Positions 44,470-54,175 are shown, counted from the stretch's first letter. The stretch: 64,000 bases of DNA from Actinokineospora alba (GCF_004362515.1 NZ_SNXU01000001.1:62001-126000), one strand, 5' to 3'. Notes: a model not told the origin generated them from the sequence alone. Translations and numbers: made by a program.

Positions 44470-44967
44470 CTAGCTCTCGTCCGCCGCCGCGTTGTCGGCC
44501 AGGCGCTTGAGGAGGCGGGTGTGGACGAGCTCCGGGAGCAGGTGCGAGACCGCGCCGCCGTAGGTCGCGACCTCCTTGACCAGGGAGCTGGACAGGAAGC
44601 TGTTGAGCGGGCTGGTCGGCATGAACATGGTCTCCACGCCGGTCAGGCCCTGGTTCATCTGGGCCATCTGCAGTTCGTAGTCGAAGTCGCTGATGGCGCG
44701 CAGACCCTTCACGATCGCCTGGACGTCGTTCTGGGTGCAGTAGTCCACCAGCAGCCCGTGCCAGGAGTCGACGCGGACGTTGGACAGGTGCGCGGTGGTC
44801 TCGGCGAGCATGTCCATCCGCTCTTCGACGGTGAACAGGCCGCGCTTCGACTTGTTGATCATGACGGCGATCACGACCTCGTCGAACAGCGCCGCGGCCC
44901 GCTCGATGATGTCGAGGTGGCCGTTGGTGGGCGGGTCGTACGAGCCCGGACAAACTGCGCGCGTCAT
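44470..44967 (-). CDS. coaD: Phosphopantetheine adenylyltransferase
   Basis: 165 aa from the ATG at 44965-44967: MTRAVCPGSYDPPTNGHLDI. The TNGH nucleotide-binding motif is present, and SFLSSSLVKEVATYGG is the second signature. It makes dephospho-CoA from 4'-phosphopantetheine and ATP, the fourth step of CoA synthesis. A frame up to 45015 is ignored because it adds non-conserved sequence. It follows rsmD by 25 bp, a near-universal pairing. Confidence 0.96.
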   Translation of the reverse strand: MTRAVCPGSYDPPTNGHLDIIERAAALFDEVVIAVMINKSKRGLFTVEERMDMLAETTAHLSNVRVDSWHGLLVDYCTQNDVQAIVKGLRAISDFDYELQMAQMNQGLTGVETMFMPTSPLNSFLSSSLVKEVATYGGAVSHLLPELVHTRLLKRLADNAAADES

Positions 44968-44992
44968 GGATTTGGACCGTAGCAGCCGGGAG

Positions 44993-45574
44993 TCAGTCGG
45001 AGTCCGTGTCGACACTCACTTGCGAGGCCCAGTGCAACTCGGTATCGCCATAGCGGCGGGAACGCTCCGGCACGAGGGCGGCGGGCCAGTCGGGGGCGCC
45101 CGCGCGGGTGGCCCGCTCGACGATCACCGTCGAGCCGGGCGCGGTCCAGCCGTAGTCGACCAGGGCGTTGAGCATGACGGCGAGTTCCGGGCCCTCGACG
45201 GCGTAGGGCGGGTCGGCCATGACCAGGTCGTAGGGCTCGGCGGAGCCGGTGGAGAGGACCTGGGTGACCCGTCCGGCCCGGATGTCGACGCCGGGCAGCG
45301 CGACGATGGCGGCGTTGCGCTTGAGGACGCCGACGGCGTTGCGGTCGGCCTCCACCATGGTGGCGAGAACCGCCCCACGCGACAGCGCCTCGAACCCGAG
45401 CGCGCCGGAGCCCGCGTAGAGGTCGAGCACCCGGGCGCCATGCAGGCCCACCCCGGCCTCCAGCGCGCTGAAGAGGGCCTCACGCACCCGGTCCGACGTC
45501 GGCCTGGTGCCCTTGGGCGGCACGGCCAGCCGCCTGCCCCCGGCGGCGCCCGCCACAATCCTTGTCACCTCCAT
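44993..45574 (-). CDS. rsmD: 16S rRNA (guanine-966-N2)-methyltransferase RsmD
   Basis: 193 aa from the ATG at 45572-45574 (MEVTRIVAGAAGGRRLAVPP); in-frame starts at 45634 and 45568 are possible. RPTSDRVREALFSAL, VLDLYAGSGALGFEALSRGA (SAM site) and VMADPPYAV (the DPPY catalytic motif) identify RsmD. It methylates G966 of 16S rRNA. It is divergent from the HelD gene. Confidence 0.94.
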   Translation of the reverse strand: MEVTRIVAGAAGGRRLAVPPKGTRPTSDRVREALFSALEAGVGLHGARVLDLYAGSGALGFEALSRGAVLATMVEADRNAVGVLKRNAAIVALPGVDIRAGRVTQVLSTGSAEPYDLVMADPPYAVEGPELAVMLNALVDYGWTAPGSTVIVERATRAGAPDWPAALVPERSRRYGDTELHWASQVSVDTDSD

Positions 45575-45706
45575 ATGGTGCCTGACCAGCCCGCGCGGCA
45601 GCCCCGGAGGGGTGACCCGGCGCACATCGGCCATCAGGTCGATTCAGGCGCGACGCAAAGCGCGTAATCTCGCTCTTCCTGTCGGAAACCAACCTGGGAG
45701 CGCTGC

Positions 45707-47830
45707 GTGTCGGAAACCTCTGTGAGAGAGGCCGAGATCGCGGTCGAGCAGAAGCACGTCGACGTCGTGTACGCGCGCGTCGACGAGATGCGCAGCGAGG
45801 CCGAGGCGATGCGCAACCGCGGTGACGCGCTCGCCCACGGAGCACGCAACGAGGCGGTCTTCGAGCAGGCCGCCATGCTCTTCGAACGCGATGTCATGGT
45901 TCGCCACGCGAACCAGATCCTGCGCACCCTCGACGCGGAACACGAAGGGCTGGTCTTCGGGCGGCTCGACGACACCGCGGGCGAGACGATGTACGTCGGC
46001 CGTCTCGGGGTCCGCGACGTGGAGTTCGACAACCTGGTCACCGACTGGCGCGCCCCCGCGGCGGCGCCGTTCTACCAGGCGACCGCCGAGCAGCCGATGG
46101 ACATCATCCGCCGCCGGGTGATCCGCTCCTCGGGGCAGACCGTGGTCGACATCGACGACGACCTGCTCATGCCGGAGCGCCACCTGGAGAGCATGGCCGT
46201 CGTCGGCGAGGGCGCGCTGATGGCGAGCCTGACCCGCGCGCGCGGCGAGAACATGCGCGACATCGTCGCCACCATCCAGAAGGAGCAGGACGAGGCGATC
46301 CGGGCGCCGTGGCGCGGGGTCACCGAGATCACCGGCGGTCCCGGCACCGGCAAGACGGCGGTGGCGCTGCACCGCGTGGCGTACCTGCTCTACCGCGACC
46401 GCAGGCGCATGGGCGGCACGGGCGTGCTCGTGGTCGGCCCGTCGCCCGCGTTCACGTCCTACATCTCGCGGGTCCTGCCCTCCATGGGTGAGGACAACGT
46501 GGAGCTGCGCTCGCTCTCGGACCTGCTCGACGGCGTCAAGGCGGTCCGGGTCGACTCGGCGCCGGTGGCCGCGGTCAAGGGGTCGCTGCGGATGCGCCGG
46601 GTGCTCAAGCGGGCCATCCGCGAAGCCCCCGCGGACGCGCCGAACGAGCTGCGGATCATGTACCGGGGCGAGGTGCTCAAGCTCGACGCGCGCGAGCTCG
46701 ACACGGTTCGCAACAACGTCCACAATGGACGTCGTCCGCCGAACCAGGCACGGGTGGACGCCGCCGAGGCGCTACTGGAAGCGTTGTGGCGCAAGGCTGA
46801 TTCCTACACCGACTTCCCGGTGAAGCGAGCCGACCTGATCACCGAGCTCGGCGAGCGGATCGACTTCCACCGGTTCGTGGTCGTGTGGTGGCAGCTGCTC
46901 ACCCCGGCGGAGGTGCTGCGTTCACTGAGCGACCGCAGGCGCCTGTCGCGGATCGCGGGGCGCGGGCTCACCCGGTCCGAAGTGGACATGCTGGCCGACT
47001 CGTGGGCCGACCCGAGTGGGCCCTCGGTCGCCGACATCGCCCTGCTCGACGAGCTGCGGATGCTGCTGGGCAAGCCGCCCAAGCGGCGCAAGCGCAAGAC
47101 CGACACCTCGGCCGCCGAGCTGCAGACGTGGTCGGAGCGGCAGAGCGGGCCGGGTTATCACCGGCCCGACGACTACGACGAGTACTCCCACATCGTCGTC
47201 GACGAGGCACAGGACCTCTCGCCGATGCAGTGGCGGATGGTGGGCAGGCGCGGCAAGTACGCGAGCTGGACCGTCGTCGGCGACCCGGTGCAGAGCTCGT
47301 GGCCGGACCCGGCGGAGGCCCGGCAGGCGCAGGACGGCGCGTTCGGCGGCCCCCGGACCGTGCGCAGGCAGTTCGCGCTGCGCACCAACTACCGGAACTC
47401 GGCGGAGATCTTCGACCTCGCGGGCAAGGTCGTCCGGGATGTCTCGACCCCCGAGCAGCTGCCGCACGCGGTGCGCAGCACGGGAATCGAACCCTCGATC
47501 CAGGTCTGCTCGTTCGACCAGCTGACAGAGTTCGCGGTCAACGCGGCGAAGGAACTGCTGGGCACGGTCGACGGCACGGTCGGGGTCATCACCGCGACCA
47601 GCCGGGTCGACTCGACCCGGTCGGCGATCGAGCGGCTCAACGACGAACGGCTGCGGGTGGTCGACGGGCTGGAGTCCAAGGGTTTGGAGTACGACGCGGT
47701 CGTGCTGATCGAGCCTGCGGAGCTGGTCGCGGAGTCCACCACGGGGCCACGAACTCTGTATGTCGCCCTCACGCGGGCCACTCAGCGGCTTACGGTAGTG
47801 ACGACCGACCGAAACTGGCCGGACAGCTAA
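45707..47830 (+). CDS. helD: HelD-type RNA polymerase-binding UvrD-like ATPase
   Basis: 707 aa. An N-terminal coiled coil (about residues 5-75) precedes a UvrD-like helicase core. TGGPGTGKTAVALHRVAYLL is Walker A, SHIVVDEAQDLSPMQWRMVG is motif II, RTNYRNSAEIFDLAG and VVDGLESKGLEYDAVVLIEP are late motifs, and YVALTRATQRLTVV closes the core. HelD/HelR proteins in actinobacteria remove RNA polymerase from stalled complexes, and some protect against rifampicin. I saw no clear rifampicin-associated inverted repeat upstream. The GTG start at 45707 has GGGAGC upstream. Confidence 0.9.
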   Translation: MSETSVREAEIAVEQKHVDVVYARVDEMRSEAEAMRNRGDALAHGARNEAVFEQAAMLFERDVMVRHANQILRTLDAEHEGLVFGRLDDTAGETMYVGRLGVRDVEFDNLVTDWRAPAAAPFYQATAEQPMDIIRRRVIRSSGQTVVDIDDDLLMPERHLESMAVVGEGALMASLTRARGENMRDIVATIQKEQDEAIRAPWRGVTEITGGPGTGKTAVALHRVAYLLYRDRRRMGGTGVLVVGPSPAFTSYISRVLPSMGEDNVELRSLSDLLDGVKAVRVDSAPVAAVKGSLRMRRVLKRAIREAPADAPNELRIMYRGEVLKLDARELDTVRNNVHNGRRPPNQARVDAAEALLEALWRKADSYTDFPVKRADLITELGERIDFHRFVVVWWQLLTPAEVLRSLSDRRRLSRIAGRGLTRSEVDMLADSWADPSGPSVADIALLDELRMLLGKPPKRRKRKTDTSAAELQTWSERQSGPGYHRPDDYDEYSHIVVDEAQDLSPMQWRMVGRRGKYASWTVVGDPVQSSWPDPAEARQAQDGAFGGPRTVRRQFALRTNYRNSAEIFDLAGKVVRDVSTPEQLPHAVRSTGIEPSIQVCSFDQLTEFAVNAAKELLGTVDGTVGVITATSRVDSTRSAIERLNDERLRVVDGLESKGLEYDAVVLIEPAELVAESTTGPRTLYVALTRATQRLTVVTTDRNWPDS

Positions 47831-47840
47831 AAGGAGCAGC

Positions 47841-49328
47841 GTGCCGGAGCCCGACCCGAGCCGACCAGCAGGTCAGTGTGCCGACCTGCTCAGGCTCATG
47901 GACGCGGGCAGGTTGCGCGACGCCGCGGCCAGGGCGAAGCTGCTCACCCGGTTCAGCACCGATCCGCATGAGCGGACCCAGGCGCACCTGTTCCTCCTCG
48001 GCGCGCTGCTCACGCTGGGGCAGGCGGGCACCGCGGAGTTCGCCCACGTCCTGGCCGAGGCCGACGACGCGGTCAAGCTGTTCCCGGAACCCGCTTTCGT
48101 CGGCGAGTTCCACGCCCTGGCGGGCGGCGCGGCGTTCGCGGTCGGCGAGATCGAGAGCGCGATGCTGCACACCGTCGACGGGATGCGGGCGACCGCGCAG
48201 GCAAACCCCAGCGTGACGACCGCGTTGGCCTGGTACGACCTGGCGTGGACCGCGGGCGAGCTGGGGATGACCGATGAGGTCGACCTCGCCCTGCGCCAGG
48301 CCCACGAGGCGGGCAGCCCTTGGGGCCTGCACTACGAGGACGCCCCGATGCGGTTGGTCACCGCAGTGTCGGCGGATCACCGCGGCGACACCGACCAGTG
48401 CGCGTCCATGCTGGCGGACATGTCCGCCGACGGGCGCAGGCTGGCGGCCGGAGACCTCGACGGCGTCGCCATGGCCGACCGCGCGTACCTGGCCTACGCG
48501 ACTGCCCGGTACACCGTGCTGGGCGGCGACCCGGGTGTCGACCCGCGGCGGCTGATGCCCGCGGAGGCCGACCAGGCGAGCAACCCGTACCGCATCCTGA
48601 CCCGGGTGTGCCTGGCGATCACCGCGGGCAGGCCCACCGACGTCCTGCCCGCGTTGGCCGCGACCGTGCCGATCAATCTGGTGCACGAGGTGGAGATCCT
48701 GCGGCTGCGCTCGCTGGCGCTGAGCTCGGCAGGCGACCTGACGGGAGCGCTGGCCGCCGAGCGGGAGGCGATCCGGCGGTTCACCGAGCCGTGGCAGAAC
48801 CTGCGCAGGCTGGCCACCAACGCCGCCCGCTTCCGCGCGGACCACGCGGTCCTGTCGGAATACGCGGCGGCCGCGCTGACCGATCCCTTGACGGGCCTGC
48901 CGAACCGCAGGCACCTGGAGGAACGGCTCGAGGAGATCAGCGGCAGGCGGCAGCGGGCGATCGTCGGGCTGATGGACCTGGACAACTTCAAGGAAGTCAA
49001 CACCCACCACGGCCACCTGGCGGGCGACGCCGTTCTGGCCCGCATCGCGTCGGTGGTGGCGTCCTCCCTGCGGGAGGGCGACTTCCTGGCGCGATACGGC
49101 GGCGACGAGTTCGTCGCGGTCCTCACCGACACGTCGATGAGCGCCGCCCACGAGGTCGGCGACCGGGTGAGTGCGGCTCTGGCCCGGGAGAACTGGGGCG
49201 AACTGGCGCTGGCGGCGCCGGTGGGAATCAGCATCGGCTGGGCGGAACTGACCGCACACGGCCCGAGCGCGGCACTGGCGGCGGCGGACCAGGCGATGTA
49301 CGCCCGCAAGGGCGCCCGGGACTACTGA
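47841..49328 (+). CDS. Diguanylate cyclase with N-terminal helical repeat domain
   Basis: 495 aa. Residues 1-340 are helical and TPR-like (DAGRLRDAAARAKLLTRF and repeating A/L patterns). The GGDEF domain follows from TDPLTGLPNRRHLEERLEE, with RYGGDEFVAVL near residue 419. The intact GGDEF suggests an active c-di-GMP synthase. REGD, five residues before it, matches the RxxD inhibitory site, so product feedback is likely. There are no membrane segments, hence it is cytosolic. It follows helD by 10 bp with AAGGAG before the GTG, so the two are probably one transcript. Confidence 0.93.
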   Translation: MPEPDPSRPAGQCADLLRLMDAGRLRDAAARAKLLTRFSTDPHERTQAHLFLLGALLTLGQAGTAEFAHVLAEADDAVKLFPEPAFVGEFHALAGGAAFAVGEIESAMLHTVDGMRATAQANPSVTTALAWYDLAWTAGELGMTDEVDLALRQAHEAGSPWGLHYEDAPMRLVTAVSADHRGDTDQCASMLADMSADGRRLAAGDLDGVAMADRAYLAYATARYTVLGGDPGVDPRRLMPAEADQASNPYRILTRVCLAITAGRPTDVLPALAATVPINLVHEVEILRLRSLALSSAGDLTGALAAEREAIRRFTEPWQNLRRLATNAARFRADHAVLSEYAAAALTDPLTGLPNRRHLEERLEEISGRRQRAIVGLMDLDNFKEVNTHHGHLAGDAVLARIASVVASSLREGDFLARYGGDEFVAVLTDTSMSAAHEVGDRVSAALARENWGELALAAPVGISIGWAELTAHGPSAALAAADQAMYARKGARDY

Positions 49329-49367
49329 ACCGAAGTCCGCAGTAGCAAAGATCCCCTGCCCCGACCC

Positions 49368-49491
49368 GCGAGTCGCCCCTTCCAGCAAGCGAGTCGCCCC
49401 CTCCAGCAACTGAGTCGCCCCGCCCAGCCAAGTGAATGTCGAATTCACTTGCCGGACGGGGCGACTCGTTTGCCTGGAGGGGCGACTCGCG
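49368..49491. repeat. Clustered direct and inverted GAGTCGCCCC repeats forming one large hairpin
   Basis: Three direct copies of a ~20-bp unit with core GAGTCGCCCC and a trailing CAGC (starting near 49368, 49389 and 49410) are followed by a perfect 8-bp palindrome (49430-49437 and 49443-49450, AAGTGAAT against ATTCACTT). Two inverted copies of the unit come next (49458-49468 and 49476-49490). The inner arms pair over ~28 bp and the outer copies extend the stem. It lies between convergent diguanylate cyclase and pyc genes, so it may end both transcripts. The arrangement resembles REP-type elements. Confidence 0.75.
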
Positions 49492-49501
49492 GGGGTGGGG
49501 C

Positions 49502-52500
49502 TCAGCCCAGGACCACCAACAGGTCCCCACCCTCGACCTGCTGCACCTTCCCAATAGCGAGCCGAGAAACCTTCCCCGCCTTCGAGGCAGTGATAGCCGC
49601 CTCCATCTTCATCGCCTCAATAGTCGCGACAGTCGCACCCGCCTCAACCTCGTCGCCCTCGCTGACCGAAAGCGTGACAACGCCGGCGAACGGAGCAGCG
49701 ACATGGTTGGGGTTCGTCTTGTCGGCCTTCTCCGCCACCGGCAGATCCGAAGCGATCGCCCGGTCCCGCACCTGAATCGGCCGCAACTGGCCGTTCAGCG
49801 TCGCCATCACGGTCCGCATGCCGCGCTCGTCCGGGTCGGCGACCGCTTCCAGCTCGATCAGCAGGGTCACGCCCTTGCCGATGCCGACCGCGTACTCCTT
49901 GCCCTGCTCCAGGCCGAAGAAGAAGTCCTTGCTGGCCAACACACTCGTGTCGCCGAACTGGTCCCGGTGCGCCAGGTACTCCTTTGTCGGCCCCGGGAAC
50001 AGCAGCCGGTTGAGCGTGGCCCGCCGGTCCGACGCCAACCCCTCCCGGTCGGCCTCGGTCAGTTCCGCGACGCCCTTCGGAGCCGCTCGGCCCTTCAACG
50101 CCTTGGTGCGGAACGGTTCCGGCCAGCCACCGGCCGGGTCGCCGAGTTCACCGTGGAGGAAGCCGACGACCGAGTCGGGCACGTCGAAGCTGCCCGGTTC
50201 GGACTCGAACATCTTCGGGTCCACCCCGGCGCCCACCAGGTGCAGCGCCAGGTCGCCGACGACCTTGGACGACGGCGTCACCTTGACCAGCCTGCCGAGC
50301 ATCCGGTCGGCCGCGGCGTACATCGTCTCGATGTCCTCGAAGCGGTCGCCCAGGCCCAGCGCGACCGCCTGGGTGCGCAGGTTCGACAGCTGCCCGCCGG
50401 GGATCTCGTGGTGGTACACGCGACCGGTCGGCGACGGCAGGCCCGCCTCGAACGGGCGGTACACGCGCCGGACGATCTCCCAGTACGGCTCGAGGTCCGA
50501 CACCGCCTGCAGCGACAGGCCGGTCTCGCGCTCGCTGTGGTCGGTCGCCGCCACGATCGCCGAGAGCGACGGCTGCGAGGTGGTGCCCGCCATCGACGCG
50601 ACCGCGCCGTCGACGGCGTCCACACCGGACTGGATCGCGGCGAGGTACGTCGCCAGCTGGCCACCGGCGGTGTCGTGCGTGTGGAGGTGGACCGGGAGGT
50701 CGAACTCCTTGCGCAGCGCGGTGATCAGGCGGGCCGCGGCGGGCGGGCGCAGCAGGCCCGCCATGTCCTTGACCGCCAGCACGTGGGCACCCGCGCCGAC
50801 GATCTGCTCCGCCAGCTTGAGGTAATAGTCCAATGTGTACAGCTGCTCGGCCGGGTCGCTCAGGTCCGCCGTGTAGCACAGGGCCACCTCGGCGACCGCG
50901 GAACCGGTCTCCCGCACGGCCTCGATCGCCGGGCGCATCTGCTCGACGTCGTTGAGCGCGTCGAAGATCCGGAAGATGTCGATGCCGGTCTTCGTGGCCT
51001 CCTCGACGAACGCGGAGGTCACCTCCGTCGGGTACGGCGTGTACCCCACGGTGTTGCGCCCGCGCAGCAGCATCTGCAGACAGATGTTCGGCACGGCCTC
51101 GCGCAGCGCGGCCAGGCGCTCCCACGGGTCCTCGGCGAGGAACCGCAGCGCGACGTCGTAGGTCGCGCCGCCCCAGCACTCCAGCGACAGCAGCTCCGGG
51201 GTCATCCGCGCGACGTGCGGGGCGACCGCGAGGAGGTCCTTGGTGCGCACCCGGGTCGCGAGCAGCGACTGGTGGGCGTCGCGGAACGTGGTGTCGGTGA
51301 CGCCGACGTTCTTCGACTCGCGCATCCAGCGGGCGAAGCCCTCCGGCCCGAGTTCGACCAGCTTCTGCTTGGAGCCCGCGGGCGCGTCGGCGTTGAGGTC
51401 GATCTCGGGGAGCTTGGCGCGCGGCTCGATCACCTTCGGCCGCTCGCCGTGCGGCTTGTTGACCGTCACGTCGGCGAGGTAGGTCAGCAGGCGGGTGCCG
51501 CGGTCGGCCGAGTGCCGCGCGGTGAGCAGGTGCGGGCGCTGCTCGATGAACGACGTCGTCACCCGCCCGGCCACGAAGTCCTCGTCGTCGAGGACGGCCT
51601 GCAGGAACGGGATGTTCGTGGCCACACCGCGGATGCGGAACTCCGCCACCGCGCGCTTGGCCCGCCGGACCGCCGCGTCGAAGTCGCGGCCACGACAGGT
51701 GAGCTTGACCAGCATCGAGTCGAAGTGCGCGCTGACCTCGGCGCCCGCCGCGGTGCCGCCGTCGAGCCGGATGCCGCTTCCGCCCGGGGAGCGGTAGGCG
51801 CTGATCATGCCGGTGTCGGGGCGGAACCCGTTGGCCGGATCCTCCGTGGTGATGCGGCACTGCAGCGCCGCGCCGCGCAGGTAGATGTCGTCCTGGGTGA
51901 GCCCGAGGTCGGGCAGCGTCTCGCCCGAGGCGATGCGCAGCTGCGACTGGACGAGGTCGACGTCGGTGACCTCCTCGGTCACCGTGTGCTCGACCTGGAT
52001 GCGCGGGTTCATCTCGATGAAGACGTGATGGCCGCGGGTGTCGAGCAGGAACTCGACGGTGCCCGCGTTGAGGTAGCCGATGTGCCGGGCGAACTTGACC
52101 GCGTCGGCGCAGATCCGCTCGCGCAGCTCGGGGTCGAGGTTCGGCGCGGGGGCCAGCTCGATCACCTTCTGGTGGCGCCGCTGCAGCGAGCAGTCGCGCT
52201 CGTAGAGGTGGATCACGTTGCCGTCGGCGTCGGCGAGGATCTGCACCTCGATGTGGCGCGGGTCGACGACGGCCTGCTCCAGGAACACCGTGGAGTCGCC
52301 GAACGCCGACTCGGCCTCACGCATCGCCGCTTCCAGCGACTCACGCAGCGCCTTGGGCTCCTCGACGCGACGCATGCCACGGCCGCCACCGCCCGCGACC
52401 GCCTTGACGAAGATCGGGAATCCGATCTCCTCGGCGGCCTTGAGCAGCCCCTCGACGTCCTTGGACGGCTCGGAGGACTGCAGCACGGGCAGGCCCGCGG

Positions 52501-52876
52501 CCTTGGCGGCGGCGATCGCGCGCGCCTTGTTGCCGGTCAGCTCGAGGATGTCGGCGGTCGGGCCGACGAACGTGATGCCCGCCTCCGCGCACGCGGTGGC
52601 CAGCTCGGGGTTCTCGGAGAGGAACCCGTAGCCCGGGTACACCGCGTCGGCGCCCGCTTTCTTGGCGGCCTTGACGATCTCCTCGACAGACAGATACGCC
52701 CGAACCGGGTGACCGGGTTCGCCGATCTCGTAAGCCTCATCGGCCTTCATCCGGTGCTGGGAGTTGCGGTCCTCATGTGGGAACACCGCGACAGTCCCGG
52801 CGCCGAGTTCATACCCGGCCCGGAACGCCCGGATGGCGATCTCGCCACGGTTGGCGACGAGCACCTTGCGAAACAT
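49502..52876 (-). CDS. pyc: Pyruvate carboxylase
   Basis: 1124 aa. The biotin carboxylase domain starts MFRKVLVANRGEIAIRAFRA and includes GGGGRGMRRVE and FIEMNPRIQVEHTVTEEVTD. The carboxyltransferase domain has DTTFRDAHQSLLATR, FDALNDVEQMRPAIEAV and VHLHTHDTAGG. The biotin carrier ends the protein, with K1090 in IEAMKMEAAI. It makes oxaloacetate from pyruvate, bicarbonate and ATP. AGGAGG precedes the ATG. 194 bp lie between it and the next upstream gene. Its linkage to rsmD is also known from mycobacteria. Confidence 0.97.
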   Translation of the reverse strand: MFRKVLVANRGEIAIRAFRAGYELGAGTVAVFPHEDRNSQHRMKADEAYEIGEPGHPVRAYLSVEEIVKAAKKAGADAVYPGYGFLSENPELATACAEAGITFVGPTADILELTGNKARAIAAAKAAGLPVLQSSEPSKDVEGLLKAAEEIGFPIFVKAVAGGGGRGMRRVEEPKALRESLEAAMREAESAFGDSTVFLEQAVVDPRHIEVQILADADGNVIHLYERDCSLQRRHQKVIELAPAPNLDPELRERICADAVKFARHIGYLNAGTVEFLLDTRGHHVFIEMNPRIQVEHTVTEEVTDVDLVQSQLRIASGETLPDLGLTQDDIYLRGAALQCRITTEDPANGFRPDTGMISAYRSPGGSGIRLDGGTAAGAEVSAHFDSMLVKLTCRGRDFDAAVRRAKRAVAEFRIRGVATNIPFLQAVLDDEDFVAGRVTTSFIEQRPHLLTARHSADRGTRLLTYLADVTVNKPHGERPKVIEPRAKLPEIDLNADAPAGSKQKLVELGPEGFARWMRESKNVGVTDTTFRDAHQSLLATRVRTKDLLAVAPHVARMTPELLSLECWGGATYDVALRFLAEDPWERLAALREAVPNICLQMLLRGRNTVGYTPYPTEVTSAFVEEATKTGIDIFRIFDALNDVEQMRPAIEAVRETGSAVAEVALCYTADLSDPAEQLYTLDYYLKLAEQIVGAGAHVLAVKDMAGLLRPPAAARLITALRKEFDLPVHLHTHDTAGGQLATYLAAIQSGVDAVDGAVASMAGTTSQPSLSAIVAATDHSERETGLSLQAVSDLEPYWEIVRRVYRPFEAGLPSPTGRVYHHEIPGGQLSNLRTQAVALGLGDRFEDIETMYAAADRMLGRLVKVTPSSKVVGDLALHLVGAGVDPKMFESEPGSFDVPDSVVGFLHGELGDPAGGWPEPFRTKALKGRAAPKGVAELTEADREGLASDRRATLNRLLFPGPTKEYLAHRDQFGDTSVLASKDFFFGLEQGKEYAVGIGKGVTLLIELEAVADPDERGMRTVMATLNGQLRPIQVRDRAIASDLPVAEKADKTNPNHVAAPFAGVVTLSVSEGDEVEAGATVATIEAMKMEAAITASKAGKVSRLAIGKVQQVEGGDLLVVLG

Positions 52877-53070
52877 GCCCGGATACCTCCTGCTACTTCA
52901 GCGTCGGTCGCCGGAGATTACCGTGTCTTTCCCGCCAGTCGGGAACGTCGTCCCACGTGACGGACTACTCGCCGGTAACGCCGTCGCCGTGTTCCGCGCG
53001 TTCGGCCGACCTCGAATCCGAAGTCTCGCCCAGCTGACAATTGTCCTGGCAGGCGGGGTTCCGCGCCGGA

Positions 53071-54132
53071 TCAGTCGACCACGATCTCGTGCACTCCGAC
53101 GGTCGGGCCTGGCGGAAAAACGACGCGTACCTGCGAAGCCATGAGGCCGTGGACGGAGACGCCGCTGTACTCCCCCGCGATCCGGCCCACGGTCCGCCAG
53201 GCCCCGACGCCGTCGCGCAGCTGGATCTCCCCGCGCGGGGGCGTGTGGCGGGCGGCCAGGACGACCACGCTGGTGATCGGCCGGGGCCCCGCCACGGGCA
53301 CCTCGGCGACCCCGGACGTGACGGGGAACACGGTCTCGGCGGCCCCGTCGGCGCACGCGTCGACCGGCGCCGGGGTCACGCTGAACTCGCTCACGGCCAG
53401 CCAGTGCCGCTGCCCGGCGGTGGCCCGCAGCCGCAGGTACCGGGTCGCCTCCGTCAGCCCGGCCACGACGGTCGGACTGGCGACCTGGCGGACCGGCAGC
53501 CAGGTGATGCCGTCGACCGAACGCTCGATCACGCCCGACCGCAGGTAGTCGTGGGGCCGGGCGTTCTGGCCCATGACCAGCCGGACGCCGCTGAGCGAAC
53601 GGACCCGGCCCAGGTCCAGGACGACCTGGGTGCCCGCCCGCGGCGCGCCCGCGCTCCAGAAGTAGGTCGTGGCGTCGCCGTCGACCATCCGGGCGGGAAG
53701 GTGGTCGCCGTAGGCGCCCATGTCGGTCGTCGGCGCCGGGTGGGTGCGGCGCAGGTTGAGCGCCCGGTCGGACTCGGCCCGGGCGGCGGCGACGAACCGG
53801 CGGTGGCGCGGCGGCACGTCGAGCCCGGCCAACGCGAGGCGATGGGCCCACGCGCGCCGGTGGTGCCCGAGGGCGTGGGCAAGCAGGATCCGCGCGGCGC
53901 GGCGGGCGCTCTCGGTGTCGCCGCCGGTGTCCGTCCGGAGTCGGTGGTCTAAAACCGCGGCGGTGCGACGCAGGTCGGTGCGGCCGACATAGGCGGCCCA
54001 GAAGTCGGCGACGGCCTGCGCGGTGGCCACGGGCGACGTGGGCGCCTCGGCCGCGGCGGGTGCCTGGGCGGCCAGCAGCGCGGCGACGACCACGGGCAGC
54101 CCGCGTCGAAGGTGGCGTCCGCCTGGTGGCAC
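53071..54132 (-). CDS. Exported discoidin (F5/8 type C) domain protein
   Basis: 353 aa from the GTG at 54130-54132, with GAGAGGA about 6 nt upstream; starting there also leaves the hairpin at 54176-54215 outside the gene. HLRRGLPVVVAALLAAQA is a signal peptide. A helical domain (about residues 35-130) precedes a discoidin-like jelly roll: MVDGDATTYFWSAG, VVLDLGRVRSLSGVRLVMGQ, SVDGITWLPV and YLRLRATAGQRHWLAVSEF. The C-terminal ~80 residues form another beta domain. This layout is like the non-catalytic part of GH84-type hyaluronidases; no catalytic domain is present. It probably binds a polysaccharide. Confidence 0.78.
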   Translation of the reverse strand: MPPGGRHLRRGLPVVVAALLAAQAPAAAEAPTSPVATAQAVADFWAAYVGRTDLRRTAAVLDHRLRTDTGGDTESARRAARILLAHALGHHRRAWAHRLALAGLDVPPRHRRFVAAARAESDRALNLRRTHPAPTTDMGAYGDHLPARMVDGDATTYFWSAGAPRAGTQVVLDLGRVRSLSGVRLVMGQNARPHDYLRSGVIERSVDGITWLPVRQVASPTVVAGLTEATRYLRLRATAGQRHWLAVSEFSVTPAPVDACADGAAETVFPVTSGVAEVPVAGPRPITSVVVLAARHTPPRGEIQLRDGVGAWRTVGRIAGEYSGVSVHGLMASQVRVVFPPGPTVGVHEIVVD

Positions 54133-54175
54133 GACAGGTCCTCTCTTGGTGCCTCGGACAGGCGGGCACAGCACT

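Noticed and set aside
45635..45706. Rifampicin-associated inverted repeat before the HelD gene
   Set aside because: The 72-bp divergent gap has no inverted repeat of the expected length.
49368..49491. CRISPR array
   Set aside because: Units are unequal, include inverted copies, lack regular spacers and have no cas genes nearby.
49436..52960. Open frame of 1174 codons antisense to pyc
   Set aside because: It mirrors the third-position GC bias of pyc, its product is low-complexity Arg/Gly/Val/Leu sequence without domains, and pyc itself is complete on the other strand.
52877..53070. Riboswitch or promoter in the 194 bp before pyc
   Set aside because: A TTGTCA box is present on the minus strand but no acceptable -10 at 16-18 bp, and no recognisable riboswitch fold.
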